A stretch of DNA of 38,527 bases, taken from CAZJRB01 sp964547995 (lineage in GTDB: Bacteria > Planctomycetota > Planctomycetia > Pirellulales > Thermoguttaceae). The notes under the pieces were generated by a model. The model was not told the DNA's origin, did no database searches, and worked only from the letters and a program-made list of their open reading frames with translations. The stretch spans positions 1-38,527 of the forward strand of contig CAZJRB010000069.1 of assembly GCA_964547995.1 (NCBI GenBank). The letters are read 5' to 3'. The position numbers were made by a program, and so were the translations under genes. Shown here piece after piece: positions 1-8,482 of this stretch (position 1 is its first letter; each line of letters begins with the position of its first letter).

Positions 1-596
1 TCGGCACCTACACGATCACGGGCGACACGCTGGTGGTGAAACTTTCGGACGCTGCAAACGGCCTGTTGATTGCCGACGCTGTGCGGATCGAGCAGGTGGG
101 ATCGCCGTTGCTGGCGGCCGGCGGCGAAGTCTCTCCGGCCGGCGAGTTGGCCGCCCTGACCCGGGCCGACCTTCAACCGATCGTCACCGACGCGATTGCC
201 GATTGGGCCGGTGCGGGGCTTGCGGCCGATCAGCTTGAAGCCCTGCTGGCGGTCGATTTCATCATCACCGACTTGCCGGGAGCGATGTTGGGGCTGGCCA
301 CACTCGACGCGATCTATCTCGACGTCAACGCGGCGGGCCACGGCTGGTTTATCGACCCGACGCCCGGCGTGAACGAGGAGTTCCAGCTCACCAAGGACGG
401 CGGCCTGCGGGCCGTCGATCCCCGGGCGGTCGACCGGATGGACCTGCTGACGGTGGTTTCGCACGAATTGGGCCACACGCTGGGCCTTCCGGACGTCGAC
501 CCGTCGATCGGCAGCTTGATGATCGGCACGTTGGAGCCGGGCCTGCGCCGCGAGCCGGGTGTGGCGGAGATCGATGCATTGTTTGCCCGGCTCTGA
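1..596 (+). CDS. C-terminal part of a large secreted protein with metallopeptidase-like motif
   Basis: The reading frame is open from the window edge (in frame from base 3) and ends at TGA 594-596, so only about the last 197 residues are seen. The first 30 or so residues (GTYTITGDTLVVKLSD, then ADAVRIE) look like the end of the golvesin/Xly-type carbohydrate-binding module repeated in giant planctomycete surface proteins. Near the C-terminus is HELGHTLGLPD, an HExxHxxGxxD-type zinc motif of matrixin-like peptidases. The usual third histidine position is occupied by Asp, so activity is uncertain. The downstream LEPGLRR ending is, from memory, common in planctomycete copies. It is probably exported, but the signal peptide is outside the window. 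No terminator is obvious in the 149 bases before the next gene. Confidence 0.75.
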   Translation, partial: GTYTITGDTLVVKLSDAANGLLIADAVRIEQVGSPLLAAGGEVSPAGELAALTRADLQPIVTDAIADWAGAGLAADQLEALLAVDFIITDLPGAMLGLATLDAIYLDVNAAGHGWFIDPTPGVNEEFQLTKDGGLRAVDPRAVDRMDLLTVVSHELGHTLGLPDVDPSIGSLMIGTLEPGLRREPGVAEIDALFARL

Positions 597-745
597 ACCG
601 CCGGATTACCCCGGCTGCCTCATTCTACTACGATTGCCCATCTGCTGGTGGCAGGCATGAAGGGGGCCACCTATTGTGGCCAACACCCTGCCGCCGTCCG
701 CACGTGCCGTGCTTTGGTTGCGAAGTGGCGGATTCGTGGTATCAT

Positions 746-2293
746 ATGGGCATGACCACCAACAGTAACGTTTCGGGCGGACACTTCGTATCGGTGTGGC
801 TTTTTCTGCTGCTGCCGGCCGTACACTTGGCGGCTGAAGAGGAATTTGCGCCCCGGGCGCCGGCCCGGTACGGCGAGCGTCCCAAGAATGGGGACCGTGT
901 CGGCGAGATCGACAAGGCTCATCGCGCGAAGTACAAGGATCGTGCGGACGTTCTCGTTCTGCCGGGGTTGATCGCCAGGCGCGACCGGCGGCGCGTCGAG
1001 ATCATGGCCGAGGCCACCGGGCTGGGCGACAAGACCATCGTCGAGTTTCTGCTGATCGACCAAAGCAGCGGCAAGGGCTATGAGTCGCTATTCTGGTCGT
1101 TCGCCAGGCCCAGCGACGTACACAAGGCCCTGGTATTTATCGGCGTGAAACCCGGCAAGCCGTTTCGTCCGGCAAGACTTCGGTTCTGGCCCAAGGGCGA
1201 ACGGGTGCTGGCGAGCGTTGCCCCGGGTGGATCGGACGAGAAATCCGCGCCGGTGCGGCTCGAGAGCCTGGTCAAGGACAGAACCACCGGCAAGCCGCTG
1301 CCCGAGGCCGGGTTCGTCTTTGCGGGTTCGTTCACGGCGGACGGTTGTACGACGGCCTTCCAAGGCCGTCGAAAACGACGGATCGACGGCCTTGGAAGGC
1401 CGTCGTACACAATTTCGGGACACGCTCTCAGTGAGAAATCCGGGCGGGTCTACGCGGCCGACGTCTACGACCCAAAGTCGGTCGCCTCGCTCTACAACGA
1501 CCCGATCGCCGTGCTCGACGTGCCACGACGCGCCGACAAAGGCGAGGTTTACGGAACCCGGTTGGTCGGCCCGGGATACGACTTCGCCAAGAACGAACTC
1601 GTGACGATCGTCCTGGAGCCGGAACATAAAGACGGCCGGCGGCGGGTAAAGGACCTGGTGCTCGAGGTGCGGCGGGCCGCGGCGACCCTGGAGTTCTTGC
1701 TGACGGATGCAACCGGCAAAGCGATGACCGAAAAACCGGAACTGCCCGCCGTGCTCGCGGCCTTTGCCGAGTTGGCGGGGCAGGGCCGCGATCCTTATGT
1801 CTCGGTCTGCTTCGACGGGGCGCTGTCGCTGGCGGAAGTCCGGAAGGTGTGCCGCGTGCTGGCCGTCATCGATTCGGAGTCGGGCATCCGGGTGGAACCG
1901 CCGGCCCCCGGCCAGCTTTACTACCGGGCGCTGCTGCCGGACAGGGAGTTGCTGGACCGCGAGAAACGGATCATCGAGCCGTGGGAGCTTCGCCTGGTTC
2001 GCAGCAGCGACGGACTGTCGGCAGTGCTAGCCCGGCACGAGTCGGTTTGGGCCGGCACGGAATCGAAATGGAAAGTGTCCACGCACGACGTGGACAGCGC
2101 CCAGTCGCTTCGCAAACAACTCGACGCGGACGCCGAGCGGCGCAAGAAGGCCGGGCGAAGACCCGCGCCGCCGGTCCTCTTAGTATTCGCCAACGCAAAT
2201 CTTGCGTACGCCCAACTGACGGAGTTCCTCAGCAAGGCCATGGCCACTCACAACATCATTCACGTTTTCCTGGAGGCAAAAGAACAACCATGA
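746..2293 (+). CDS. exported protein of unknown function
   Basis: About 515 residues, not assigned to a family. I start at ATG 746 (or ATG 752, six bases on) because a good signal peptide follows: a short polar N-end, then VSVWLFLLLPAVHLAA. The in-frame upstream start at 674 would add a cysteine-rich stretch ahead of it. No clear Shine-Dalgarno precedes ATG 746; TTGCGA (718-723) and TATCAT (740-745), 16 bases apart, could be a promoter giving a nearly leaderless message. The C-terminus has a basic stretch (AERRKKAGRRPAPP) followed by a hydrophobic alpha/beta-like segment. A 64-base palindromic repeat lies in frame inside the gene (about residues 201-222), adding GRRKRRIDGLGRPSY-like sequence. 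The stop overlaps the ATG of the esterase gene by four bases (ATGA), implying translational coupling. Confidence 0.7.
   Translation: MGMTTNSNVSGGHFVSVWLFLLLPAVHLAAEEEFAPRAPARYGERPKNGDRVGEIDKAHRAKYKDRADVLVLPGLIARRDRRRVEIMAEATGLGDKTIVEFLLIDQSSGKGYESLFWSFARPSDVHKALVFIGVKPGKPFRPARLRFWPKGERVLASVAPGGSDEKSAPVRLESLVKDRTTGKPLPEAGFVFAGSFTADGCTTAFQGRRKRRIDGLGRPSYTISGHALSEKSGRVYAADVYDPKSVASLYNDPIAVLDVPRRADKGEVYGTRLVGPGYDFAKNELVTIVLEPEHKDGRRRVKDLVLEVRRAAATLEFLLTDATGKAMTEKPELPAVLAAFAELAGQGRDPYVSVCFDGALSLAEVRKVCRVLAVIDSESGIRVEPPAPGQLYYRALLPDRELLDREKRIIEPWELRLVRSSDGLSAVLARHESVWAGTESKWKVSTHDVDSAQSLRKQLDADAERRKKAGRRPAPPVLLVFANANLAYAQLTEFLSKAMATHNIIHVFLEAKEQP
1346..1409. repeat. REPIN-like palindrome inside a coding gene
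   Basis: Two perfectly inverse 27-base arms (1346-1372 and 1383-1409) flank a 10-base loop. Each arm is itself nearly palindromic around GACGGCCTT-CC-AAGGCCGTC, so the element forms either one long hairpin or two small ones. It begins TGTACGACGG and ends with the inverse. It is read through in frame by the host gene. Confidence 0.85.
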
Positions 2294-3261
2294 ACCACCG
2301 AATCCTCTCAATCGTTTTGCCGACCGTGTTGATCGCGTCGCTTGTGATGCTCGGCAACCCGGCCCCCGCGGCGGAAAACGCGCCGGCCGCCAAGGCCAAA
2401 GGGCCGGTGAAGGTCTTTATCCTCGCCGGGCAGTCCAACATGCAAGGCCAGGGACGCATCAAGATGGATCCCAGGCGCAACGAAGGCAAGGGAACCCTCG
2501 AGTACATGGTCAAAAAATCCGACAAGACCGATCGCTTCCGGCATCTGGTCGATGCCAAGGGCGATTGGGTCGTGCGCGACGACGTCTGGATCTGGTACCT
2601 CGGGCGCAAGGGCGGGCTGACCGCCGGCTACGGCGCTAACGAAAACGTAATAGGCCCCGAACTCCAGTTCGGCCACGTCGTGGGCGACCATTTCGACAAC
2701 CAGGTCCTCTTGATCAAGATCGCCTGGGGCGGCCGCAGCCTGGCGAAGGACTTCCGCCCCCCCAGTTCCGGCGGCGAGGTCGGAAAAAACTATACCGAGC
2801 TGATAAAACTCACCAAGGACGTGCTCGAAAACCTCAAGACCCACTTCCCCGAGTACGACGGCCGCGGCTGGGAGATCGCCGGGATCGGCTGGCACCAGGG
2901 ATGGAACGACCGGGTCAACCAGGCCTTCAACGACGCGTATGAGGAAAACATGGCCAACTTTATCCGGGACGTCCGCAAGGAACTTGGCGTGAAAGACCTC
3001 CCGTTTGTCATCGCCGAGACCGGCATGAGCGGGCACAAAGAGACCCATCCGAGGGCGCTGTCGCTGATGAAGGCGCAGGCGGCGGTTGCGAAGCGCAAGG
3101 AGTTTCAGGGAAACGTCGCCTTTGTCGGCACCAAGGATTACTTTCGCCCCAAAGAAGAATCGCCGTCCGGCCAGGCCTACCACTGGAACCAGAACGCCGA
3201 AACCTATTTCCTCATCGGCGACGGCATGGGCGAGGCCATGAAGAAGCTGCTGAAACGCTGA
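2290..3261 (+). CDS. sialate O-acetylesterase-like SGNH hydrolase
   Basis: A 323-residue exported esterase, probably removing O-acetyl groups from sugars in the periplasm. Signal peptide residues 1-28 end in APAAEN. The SGNH block I is FILAGQSNMQG with the likely nucleophile Ser49. A central block GIGWHQGWND corresponds to the conserved Q/N region, and a late block AYHWNQNAETYFLIGDGM supplies the probable catalytic His. This is the SASA domain arrangement (DUF303/PF03629-like, from memory) seen in planctomycete polysaccharide-degradation loci. The start overlaps the previous stop (ATGA), and a PDZ/HEAT gene follows within 72 bases, so these three genes probably form an operon. The true substrate could be xylan or another acetylated glycan rather than sialic acid. 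Confidence 0.9.
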   Translation: MNHRILSIVLPTVLIASLVMLGNPAPAAENAPAAKAKGPVKVFILAGQSNMQGQGRIKMDPRRNEGKGTLEYMVKKSDKTDRFRHLVDAKGDWVVRDDVWIWYLGRKGGLTAGYGANENVIGPELQFGHVVGDHFDNQVLLIKIAWGGRSLAKDFRPPSSGGEVGKNYTELIKLTKDVLENLKTHFPEYDGRGWEIAGIGWHQGWNDRVNQAFNDAYEENMANFIRDVRKELGVKDLPFVIAETGMSGHKETHPRALSLMKAQAAVAKRKEFQGNVAFVGTKDYFRPKEESPSGQAYHWNQNAETYFLIGDGMGEAMKKLLKR

Positions 3262-3333
3262 ATGAGCCAGGATAACCGCCGGCCGCGGCTTTACAAGAAG
3301 AAATCATTTTCATGCGGGAGATTGCGAAACACC

Positions 3334-6300
3334 ATGCGAAAGAGAATTCCTGAGAGTTGCCGTGTTCTTGCCCTGGCCGTGCTGTTGCTCAGCGGTTTGC
3401 AGGCGACCGGATCGCCGCCCGACTTGACCCGGGGCGGCAAGTTCACCCCACGCAATAAGTACGAAAAGGCGGACTTCTACTATCACCTGGGCCCGACCGG
3501 CGCGCAGGGGCAGATGTACGTCAAAAACTTCATGACCGACGAGGCCCGTCAAATCTTGATTACCAAAGTCGACGAGGGCTCGCCGGCCGACGGGGTGCTC
3601 GCGGTCGGCGACGTAATCCTCGGCATCGGCGATAAGCGATTCACGAAGGACGCTCGCAAGGCCTTCGGCCGGGCCATCGAGAAAGCCGAGAAGGAAGAGA
3701 ACCAGGGCGTCTTGAAATTGTTGCGGTGGCGCGACGGCAAGGAGAAAGTGGTCTCGCTGCAGCTTCGGGTGATGGGCAGCTTCAGCGACACGGCCCCCTA
3801 CGACTGCCCCAAGACGAAAAAAATCCTCGAAGACGCGATGAAGATTCTCGTCGAGCGGAAAGACTGGTGCCGGTTCGAATTGAAGGCGCTGGCGTTTCTG
3901 GCCACCGGCGAGAAGCAACACGTCGAGCGAGTCCGCGACATGATCCACGAGGCGAAATGGGCGAGCCCCGATCTGAAAATCAGCGTCGAGTCCGGCGGCA
4001 AGATGGCCTGGACCTGCGGCTACCGCGGCCTGCTGTTGTGCGAATACTACCTGGCCACCGGCGACAAGTACGTGCTGCCGGCGATCCGGGAATATGCCGT
4101 GAAGACGGCCATGGGCCAGAGCAACGGCGGAACCTGGGGGCATGGCTTTGCTTGGACGCGAACCAACGATGGGAAGCTGCACGGCCGCCTGGGCGGCTAC
4201 GGCGCACTGAACCAGGCCGGCCTGCCCTGTTTCCTGTCGCTTGTGCTGGCCAAGAAATGCGGCATCGAGCACCCCGAGATCGACGATGCCATCATGCGTT
4301 CGAGCCGTTTCTTCAGCAAGTTCGTCCCCCACGGCTCGATCGGCTACGGGTTCCACCGGCCGGACTTGGAGATCCATGCCAACGGAAGAAACGGGATGTC
4401 GGGCAACGGCAAGAACGGGATCGGCGCCGTGGTGTTCGGCGTGCTGGGCCGCCGCGAGCCGGCGCAGTTCTTCGCGAAGCTGACGGCTTCGTTGTACAAC
4501 ACGTGCGAATTCGGCCACAGCGGCAATTCCTACAGCTATTTCTGGGACCCGCTCGGGGCCAACTGCGGCGGACCGGAAACCGTCGCGGCGTTTCTGAAGG
4601 AGCTGCGGTGGTACTATGCCCTGACGCGGAAACCCGACGGCAGCTTCGTCACGCAACCGCTGGCCGGCTACTACGGCGGCCGCGGAGTGCTCGACCCGAC
4701 GGTGGCCCAGGTGCTGATTGCCACCATGCCCCGCAGGGTGATCTACTTGACCGGCAAGGACCAGGACAAGAGTCTCTGGCTCGGCAAGAAGGGTGCCGAA
4801 GAAGCAATCGCCTCGGGCCGCTGGCGGCTGGCCGACACGGACAACATGAGCGCCGAGCAATTGATCGCCGAACTCGACGACTGGTCGCCCATCGCGCGGG
4901 AGTGGATCGCCAAGGCCCTCGGCAAGAAGAAGGGCAACGTCACGCCGCAACTGATGAAGTTGCTCGAAAGCAAAAAGCCCGAGGCACGTGCCGGGGCCTG
5001 TGCGGCGTTGGGCCATCAGGGCGAGCGTGCGGCGGATGCGGTGCCGCTGATCTCGAAAGCGCTGACCGACGACGAGGAAATTGTCCGCATCGCGGCCAGC
5101 TATGCCTTGGCCAGAATCAACAAGCCGGCCCGCAAGGCCCTGCCCGACATGTTCCGGGCCGCGCTGGTCGCCCAGGAGGAAGGGCTGATGCACCCGGGGC
5201 AACAGGCGCTGGCCTACTCGATCGGCTACGCCTCCAGCCACACCGCCCCGTTGTATTTCAACGGCGTCCTTCCGAAATACCCGAAAGGCGAAGACCCGCT
5301 CCAGGGCATGGATCGCGATCTGCTCTACGCGTCGGTCGCGAAGCTCATGAAGAGCCCGTCGGGCCGCGTGCGGGGTTGCGGCGTCTATGTGCTGACGTTC
5401 TTCACGCTGGAAGACACCGCGGCCATGGCCCAGCCGATCTGCGACGTGATCCGGGTGCCGGCGCCGAATTACGTGATGTTCGACGACCTGCCACGGCAGT
5501 ACGCCCTCGATCTGCTGGCAAAACATCGCATCGAGGAAGGTCTCAAACTCTGTTTCGAGACGCTCGACGAACGATGGGGCAAGGGCACCCGATTTCAAAA
5601 CCGCTGCAAGGCGCTCCAGACTTACGCGGGAAACGCCCGGCCGTTTCTGCCGCGGTTAAAAGGAATGCGGCCGACGACCCGGTCGCTCGAAGATCGCCAA
5701 TTGCTCGAAGACACGATCCGCGCGATCGAGGAAGACAAGAATCCCGAGCCCCTGGTCAGCCTGCAATCCCTCGTCGATAAGCGGCTTGCCAAGGATCTCC
5801 ACCCCGCGTCGGTCTCGGCGAAGGACAACAAAAAGCGAGTCCAGCTCTGCCGCGAGTTGATGAAGAAGCACGCGGGCGACTACTTCTACCAGGCGGCCGG
5901 GCTGAAGCAGCTTGTGGCGATGCTCGGCGCTGACGCCTTCGGCGACATTCTGGCCGCCCTGGGGCGCCCGGACGAGCGTCTTCATGCGGCGGCCGTCAAA
6001 CTCGGCGCGGAACTGCCCGGGAAAAACGTGACCCAAGAGTGGGTCGCCCAACTCGGCAAGGCGAAGGGCAAAACGCTGGCCGGGATTCTCGAAATCCTGG
6101 CCGCACGCGGCGACCGGAAGACGCTTGATGTTGTGAAAGAGTATCTCGATCACGATGAGGAAGCGGTGCGAATCGCCGCTGTCGAAGCGATAAGCACCCT
6201 TGGCGGTGAGAGCCAGACTCCATTGCTTGTCGATTTTCTGCTCAACGCCGAGGGCGAACAGGAGCGCGCGGCCGGCGAGAAAGCATGTGTGACCGCGTGG

Positions 6301-6930
6301 CGCAGTGCCGAGAAGGTCGAAGAAAGCATGGCACCCGTTCCGGCAACGCTTCCCAAAACCATCGAGAGGGCACGCTGCCGCCTGATCCGCGTGCTCGGGC
6401 AAGTCGGCGGCGCCACGGCCCTGGCAGAGGTAACGGTGGCAACCGGTGATGAAGATCCAAACATCTCCAAAACGGCTTTCGACGTGCTGGGTACGTCCCC
6501 CGACCCGAAAGCGACCGCCGTCTTGATGAGCCTTGCCGAGAATCCTCCGAACCCCAAGCTCAAGGACCCGGCCGTCGCGGCTTGTCTTCGCCGCGTGATC
6601 ACCGGACGGGTACCCGCCGGGCAGAAGACCGACTTCCTGAAGAAGTTGCTTGAACTCGACGAGCGCGGCCGCAACGCGCGAACCATACTCACCGAACTTC
6701 CGTGGTCACCCTCGATCGATTCGCTCCGCATGGCCCAATCGTGCCTGAGCCGCAAGGGGCTGAGCGAACCGGCCGCGGCGGCCGTCGTCGCCATCGCCGG
6801 GCGCATGGACATGAGTGACCAGAAGCAACGCAAAGCCGCCATCGAGGTGCTCAAAGAGGTCCTCAAAGTCGCGAAAGACAAAAAAACGACGGCGCTGGCC
6901 GAGGCCCTGATCGCCAAACACAGTGGATAG
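3334..6930 (+). CDS. large exported PDZ-HEAT repeat protein (DUF6288-like)
   Basis: About 1198 residues from ATG 3334, chosen because a signal peptide follows at once (RVLALAVLLLSGLQATG); the in-frame ATG 3262 directly after the previous stop would bury it. GGGAG lies at 3315-3319. Domains in order: a PDZ-like module at roughly residues 55-135 (VDEGSPADGVLAVGDVILGI); a central region to about residue 480 rich in Trp, Gly and Tyr, probably an alpha/alpha toroid (GGTWGHGFAWTRTNDGK); HEAT-type helical repeats about 520-640 (ARAGACAALG, VRIAASYALARI) and again from about 930 to the end (VRIAAVEAISTLGG). The order resembles the family I recall as DUF6288. No enzyme motif is evident; it is likely a periplasmic scaffold acting with the neighbouring esterase. 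Confidence 0.85.
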   Translation: MRKRIPESCRVLALAVLLLSGLQATGSPPDLTRGGKFTPRNKYEKADFYYHLGPTGAQGQMYVKNFMTDEARQILITKVDEGSPADGVLAVGDVILGIGDKRFTKDARKAFGRAIEKAEKEENQGVLKLLRWRDGKEKVVSLQLRVMGSFSDTAPYDCPKTKKILEDAMKILVERKDWCRFELKALAFLATGEKQHVERVRDMIHEAKWASPDLKISVESGGKMAWTCGYRGLLLCEYYLATGDKYVLPAIREYAVKTAMGQSNGGTWGHGFAWTRTNDGKLHGRLGGYGALNQAGLPCFLSLVLAKKCGIEHPEIDDAIMRSSRFFSKFVPHGSIGYGFHRPDLEIHANGRNGMSGNGKNGIGAVVFGVLGRREPAQFFAKLTASLYNTCEFGHSGNSYSYFWDPLGANCGGPETVAAFLKELRWYYALTRKPDGSFVTQPLAGYYGGRGVLDPTVAQVLIATMPRRVIYLTGKDQDKSLWLGKKGAEEAIASGRWRLADTDNMSAEQLIAELDDWSPIAREWIAKALGKKKGNVTPQLMKLLESKKPEARAGACAALGHQGERAADAVPLISKALTDDEEIVRIAASYALARINKPARKALPDMFRAALVAQEEGLMHPGQQALAYSIGYASSHTAPLYFNGVLPKYPKGEDPLQGMDRDLLYASVAKLMKSPSGRVRGCGVYVLTFFTLEDTAAMAQPICDVIRVPAPNYVMFDDLPRQYALDLLAKHRIEEGLKLCFETLDERWGKGTRFQNRCKALQTYAGNARPFLPRLKGMRPTTRSLEDRQLLEDTIRAIEEDKNPEPLVSLQSLVDKRLAKDLHPASVSAKDNKKRVQLCRELMKKHAGDYFYQAAGLKQLVAMLGADAFGDILAALGRPDERLHAAAVKLGAELPGKNVTQEWVAQLGKAKGKTLAGILEILAARGDRKTLDVVKEYLDHDEEAVRIAAVEAISTLGGESQTPLLVDFLLNAEGEQERAAGEKACVTAWRSAEKVEESMAPVPATLPKTIERARCRLIRVLGQVGGATALAEVTVATGDEDPNISKTAFDVLGTSPDPKATAVLMSLAENPPNPKLKDPAVAACLRRVITGRVPAGQKTDFLKKLLELDERGRNARTILTELPWSPSIDSLRMAQSCLSRKGLSEPAAAAVVAIAGRMDMSDQKQRKAAIEVLKEVLKVAKDKKTTALAEALIAKHSG

Positions 6931-7017
6931 AAAGCCTTTTGGGAGCTGCGCCGTGGGCAACCCTTCGATCTCGTACCCGAAAGGCCCGACTGGGTGGCAG
7001 CCAAAAGAGGGTGCAAC

Positions 7018-7755
7018 TCAAATCAACTCGTCAATCGCCACCAGCATCTCGCCGATGCCGGCGTGCAGCGCGGCGTCGGCCGCCTCGTCCTGGCCGGTGG
7101 GATCGCGGTTGATGATGACCAGTTTCGCACCATGTTGGCAGGCAAACCGTGGCAGGCTGGCGGCCGGCTCGACCACCAGAGAAGAACCCATCGCCAGAAA
7201 CAGATCGCACGCCCGGGTCCACTCGACCGCTTCGTCGAGCACCTCCGGCGGCAGGGACTGGCCGAAGGAAACGGTCGCGTGCTTGAGCAACCCGCCGCAC
7301 TCGGGGCACTCGGGCACGGCGTTCGTCTCGAGGAAACCCGCAACCAGCGGTCCCGGCTCGAAGCGGGCGTCGCAACCGAGGCAGGCGATCTGCCGCGCGG
7401 TGCCGTGCAATTCAAGGACGTTCCGGCTGCCGGCTGCCTGGTGCAGGCCGTCGATGTTCTGAGTGATGACGCCGCGGAGCCGCCCCTCGGATTCCCACTT
7501 CGCCAGGATGCGGTGCCCGTCGTTCGGCTCGGCGTCGGCAAAATCGCGGTGGGCCGCGCTCTTCTGCCGCCAGTATTCGAGCCGGGCGTCGGCGCTGGCC
7601 AGGAAATCCTGGAACATGACCGGCTGGGATTTCGACCAGATTCCGCCGGGCGAGCGGAAGTCGGGGATACCGCTCTCGGTGCTGATTCCCGCCCCGGTAA
7701 ATGCGACGGCCGATTCGGCCCTTCCAAGCCACCCGGCAACTTGCTGAACGTCCAC
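7018..7755 (-). CDS. NAD-dependent protein deacylase, Sir2 family
   Basis: A complete 245-residue sirtuin that removes acyl groups from lysines with NAD and yields nicotinamide and O-acyl-ADP-ribose. Visible motifs: FTGAGIST (19-26) and PDFRS for NAD binding, TQNIDGLH (98-105), the catalytic His117 in LELHGTA, and a zinc ribbon of Cys125, Cys128, Cys150 and Cys153 (CLGC, CPEC). GSSLVV and VIINRDPT complete the Rossmann fold. Length and motifs match small bacterial sirtuins. It converges with the PDZ/HEAT gene (87 bases between stops). Only three bases separate its start from the end of the upstream membrane-protein gene, so the two are probably co-transcribed. Confidence 0.96.
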   Translation of the reverse strand: MDVQQVAGWLGRAESAVAFTGAGISTESGIPDFRSPGGIWSKSQPVMFQDFLASADARLEYWRQKSAAHRDFADAEPNDGHRILAKWESEGRLRGVITQNIDGLHQAAGSRNVLELHGTARQIACLGCDARFEPGPLVAGFLETNAVPECPECGGLLKHATVSFGQSLPPEVLDEAVEWTRACDLFLAMGSSLVVEPAASLPRFACQHGAKLVIINRDPTGQDEAADAALHAGIGEMLVAIDELI

Positions 7756-7758
7756 GGC

Positions 7759-8295
7759 CTATACCTGCGGGGAACTGACTCGGCGAGCCCAAGCAGAGAA
7801 CTTCACCAGTGCGGCAACGTACAGGCCCAGTATGGCCAGACGAAGAACCACCCCAAGCAAACTGCCGACGATGAAGATCATCTGCTCCGGAGAACCGGCG
7901 GGGTGTTGGCCCGACATAATCGATAACTGCCAGATGCCCACAAAGACCGAACCCACGGTAACCGCGACCGTCGAGTACCCAAGCAACAAGGCCCAGGGTT
8001 TCCGAGCCAGCATGAAGCCGTTGGCGGGGATACCAAACAGAGCGATGCCTGCTCCGGTGACGATCTCGAACAACGCCGTCGGCAGCAGCGGGTCGTTTCG
8101 CTGTTGCAGCACGAAGTAGCCGAGAACGCTCAACATCGCCAGCGGCACCCGCAAACAGCAAAATACCAGGGAGATAATGAACATTACCTTGCAGAAGACG
8201 GGCAATTTGACACTCGCGGGTTGCTCGGCGAAGGGCTGCGACGCGGCATAGGGAGCGGCATAGGGATTCGTAGGATCAAGAGGAGGAATGGACAT
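7759..8295 (-). CDS. small membrane protein with N-terminal NPYxxP motif
   Basis: 178 residues from ATG 8295, preceded by GCGGGG as a weak ribosome site; an upstream in-frame ATG at 8331 would add RSRYRRNAGYS and is less likely. The N-terminus (MSIPPLDPTNPYAAPYAA) carries the NPYxxP signature I associate with planctomycete inner-membrane proteins. Four hydrophobic segments follow, about residues 36-62, 72-95, 97-118 and 139-165, joined by short loops. No catalytic residues are apparent and function is unknown. It lies directly upstream of the sirtuin gene. Confidence 0.75.
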   Translation of the reverse strand: MSIPPLDPTNPYAAPYAASQPFAEQPASVKLPVFCKVMFIISLVFCCLRVPLAMLSVLGYFVLQQRNDPLLPTALFEIVTGAGIALFGIPANGFMLARKPWALLLGYSTVAVTVGSVFVGIWQLSIMSGQHPAGSPEQMIFIVGSLLGVVLRLAILGLYVAALVKFSAWARRVSSPQV

Positions 8296-8400
8296 CGAAT
8301 ACCCCGCATTTCTTCGGTATCTTGAGCGCAACAGAAGCTAACGAACGGGTATTCTACACGAAGAGCAGGGCGTTTGCAAGCAGTCTGTAACTGTCGCATT

Positions 8401-8460
8401 TGTAGGACGGGTCTCCCGACCCGTCAGGGAAAGAGACGGGGGCAGGAGACCCGTCCTACG
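8401..8460. repeat. REPIN-like inverted repeat
   Basis: Arms GTAGGACGGGTCTCC (8402-8416) and its exact inverse (8445-8459) enclose about 28 bases, with a second inner palindrome around GACGGGTCTCCCGACCCGTC. The ends TGTAGGACGG resemble those of the repeat at 1346 and the one at 12365. It lies between the ends of two minus-strand genes and could also act as a transcript-end hairpin. Confidence 0.8.
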
Positions 8461-8482
8461 ACAGTTGTTTCTCGACCAGTCC

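Noticed and set aside
3310..5598. Open minus-strand frame of over 700 codons opposite the PDZ/HEAT gene
   Set aside because: It is a mirror frame of GC-rich codons with no recognisable motif; the plus-strand gene has a signal peptide and clear domains.
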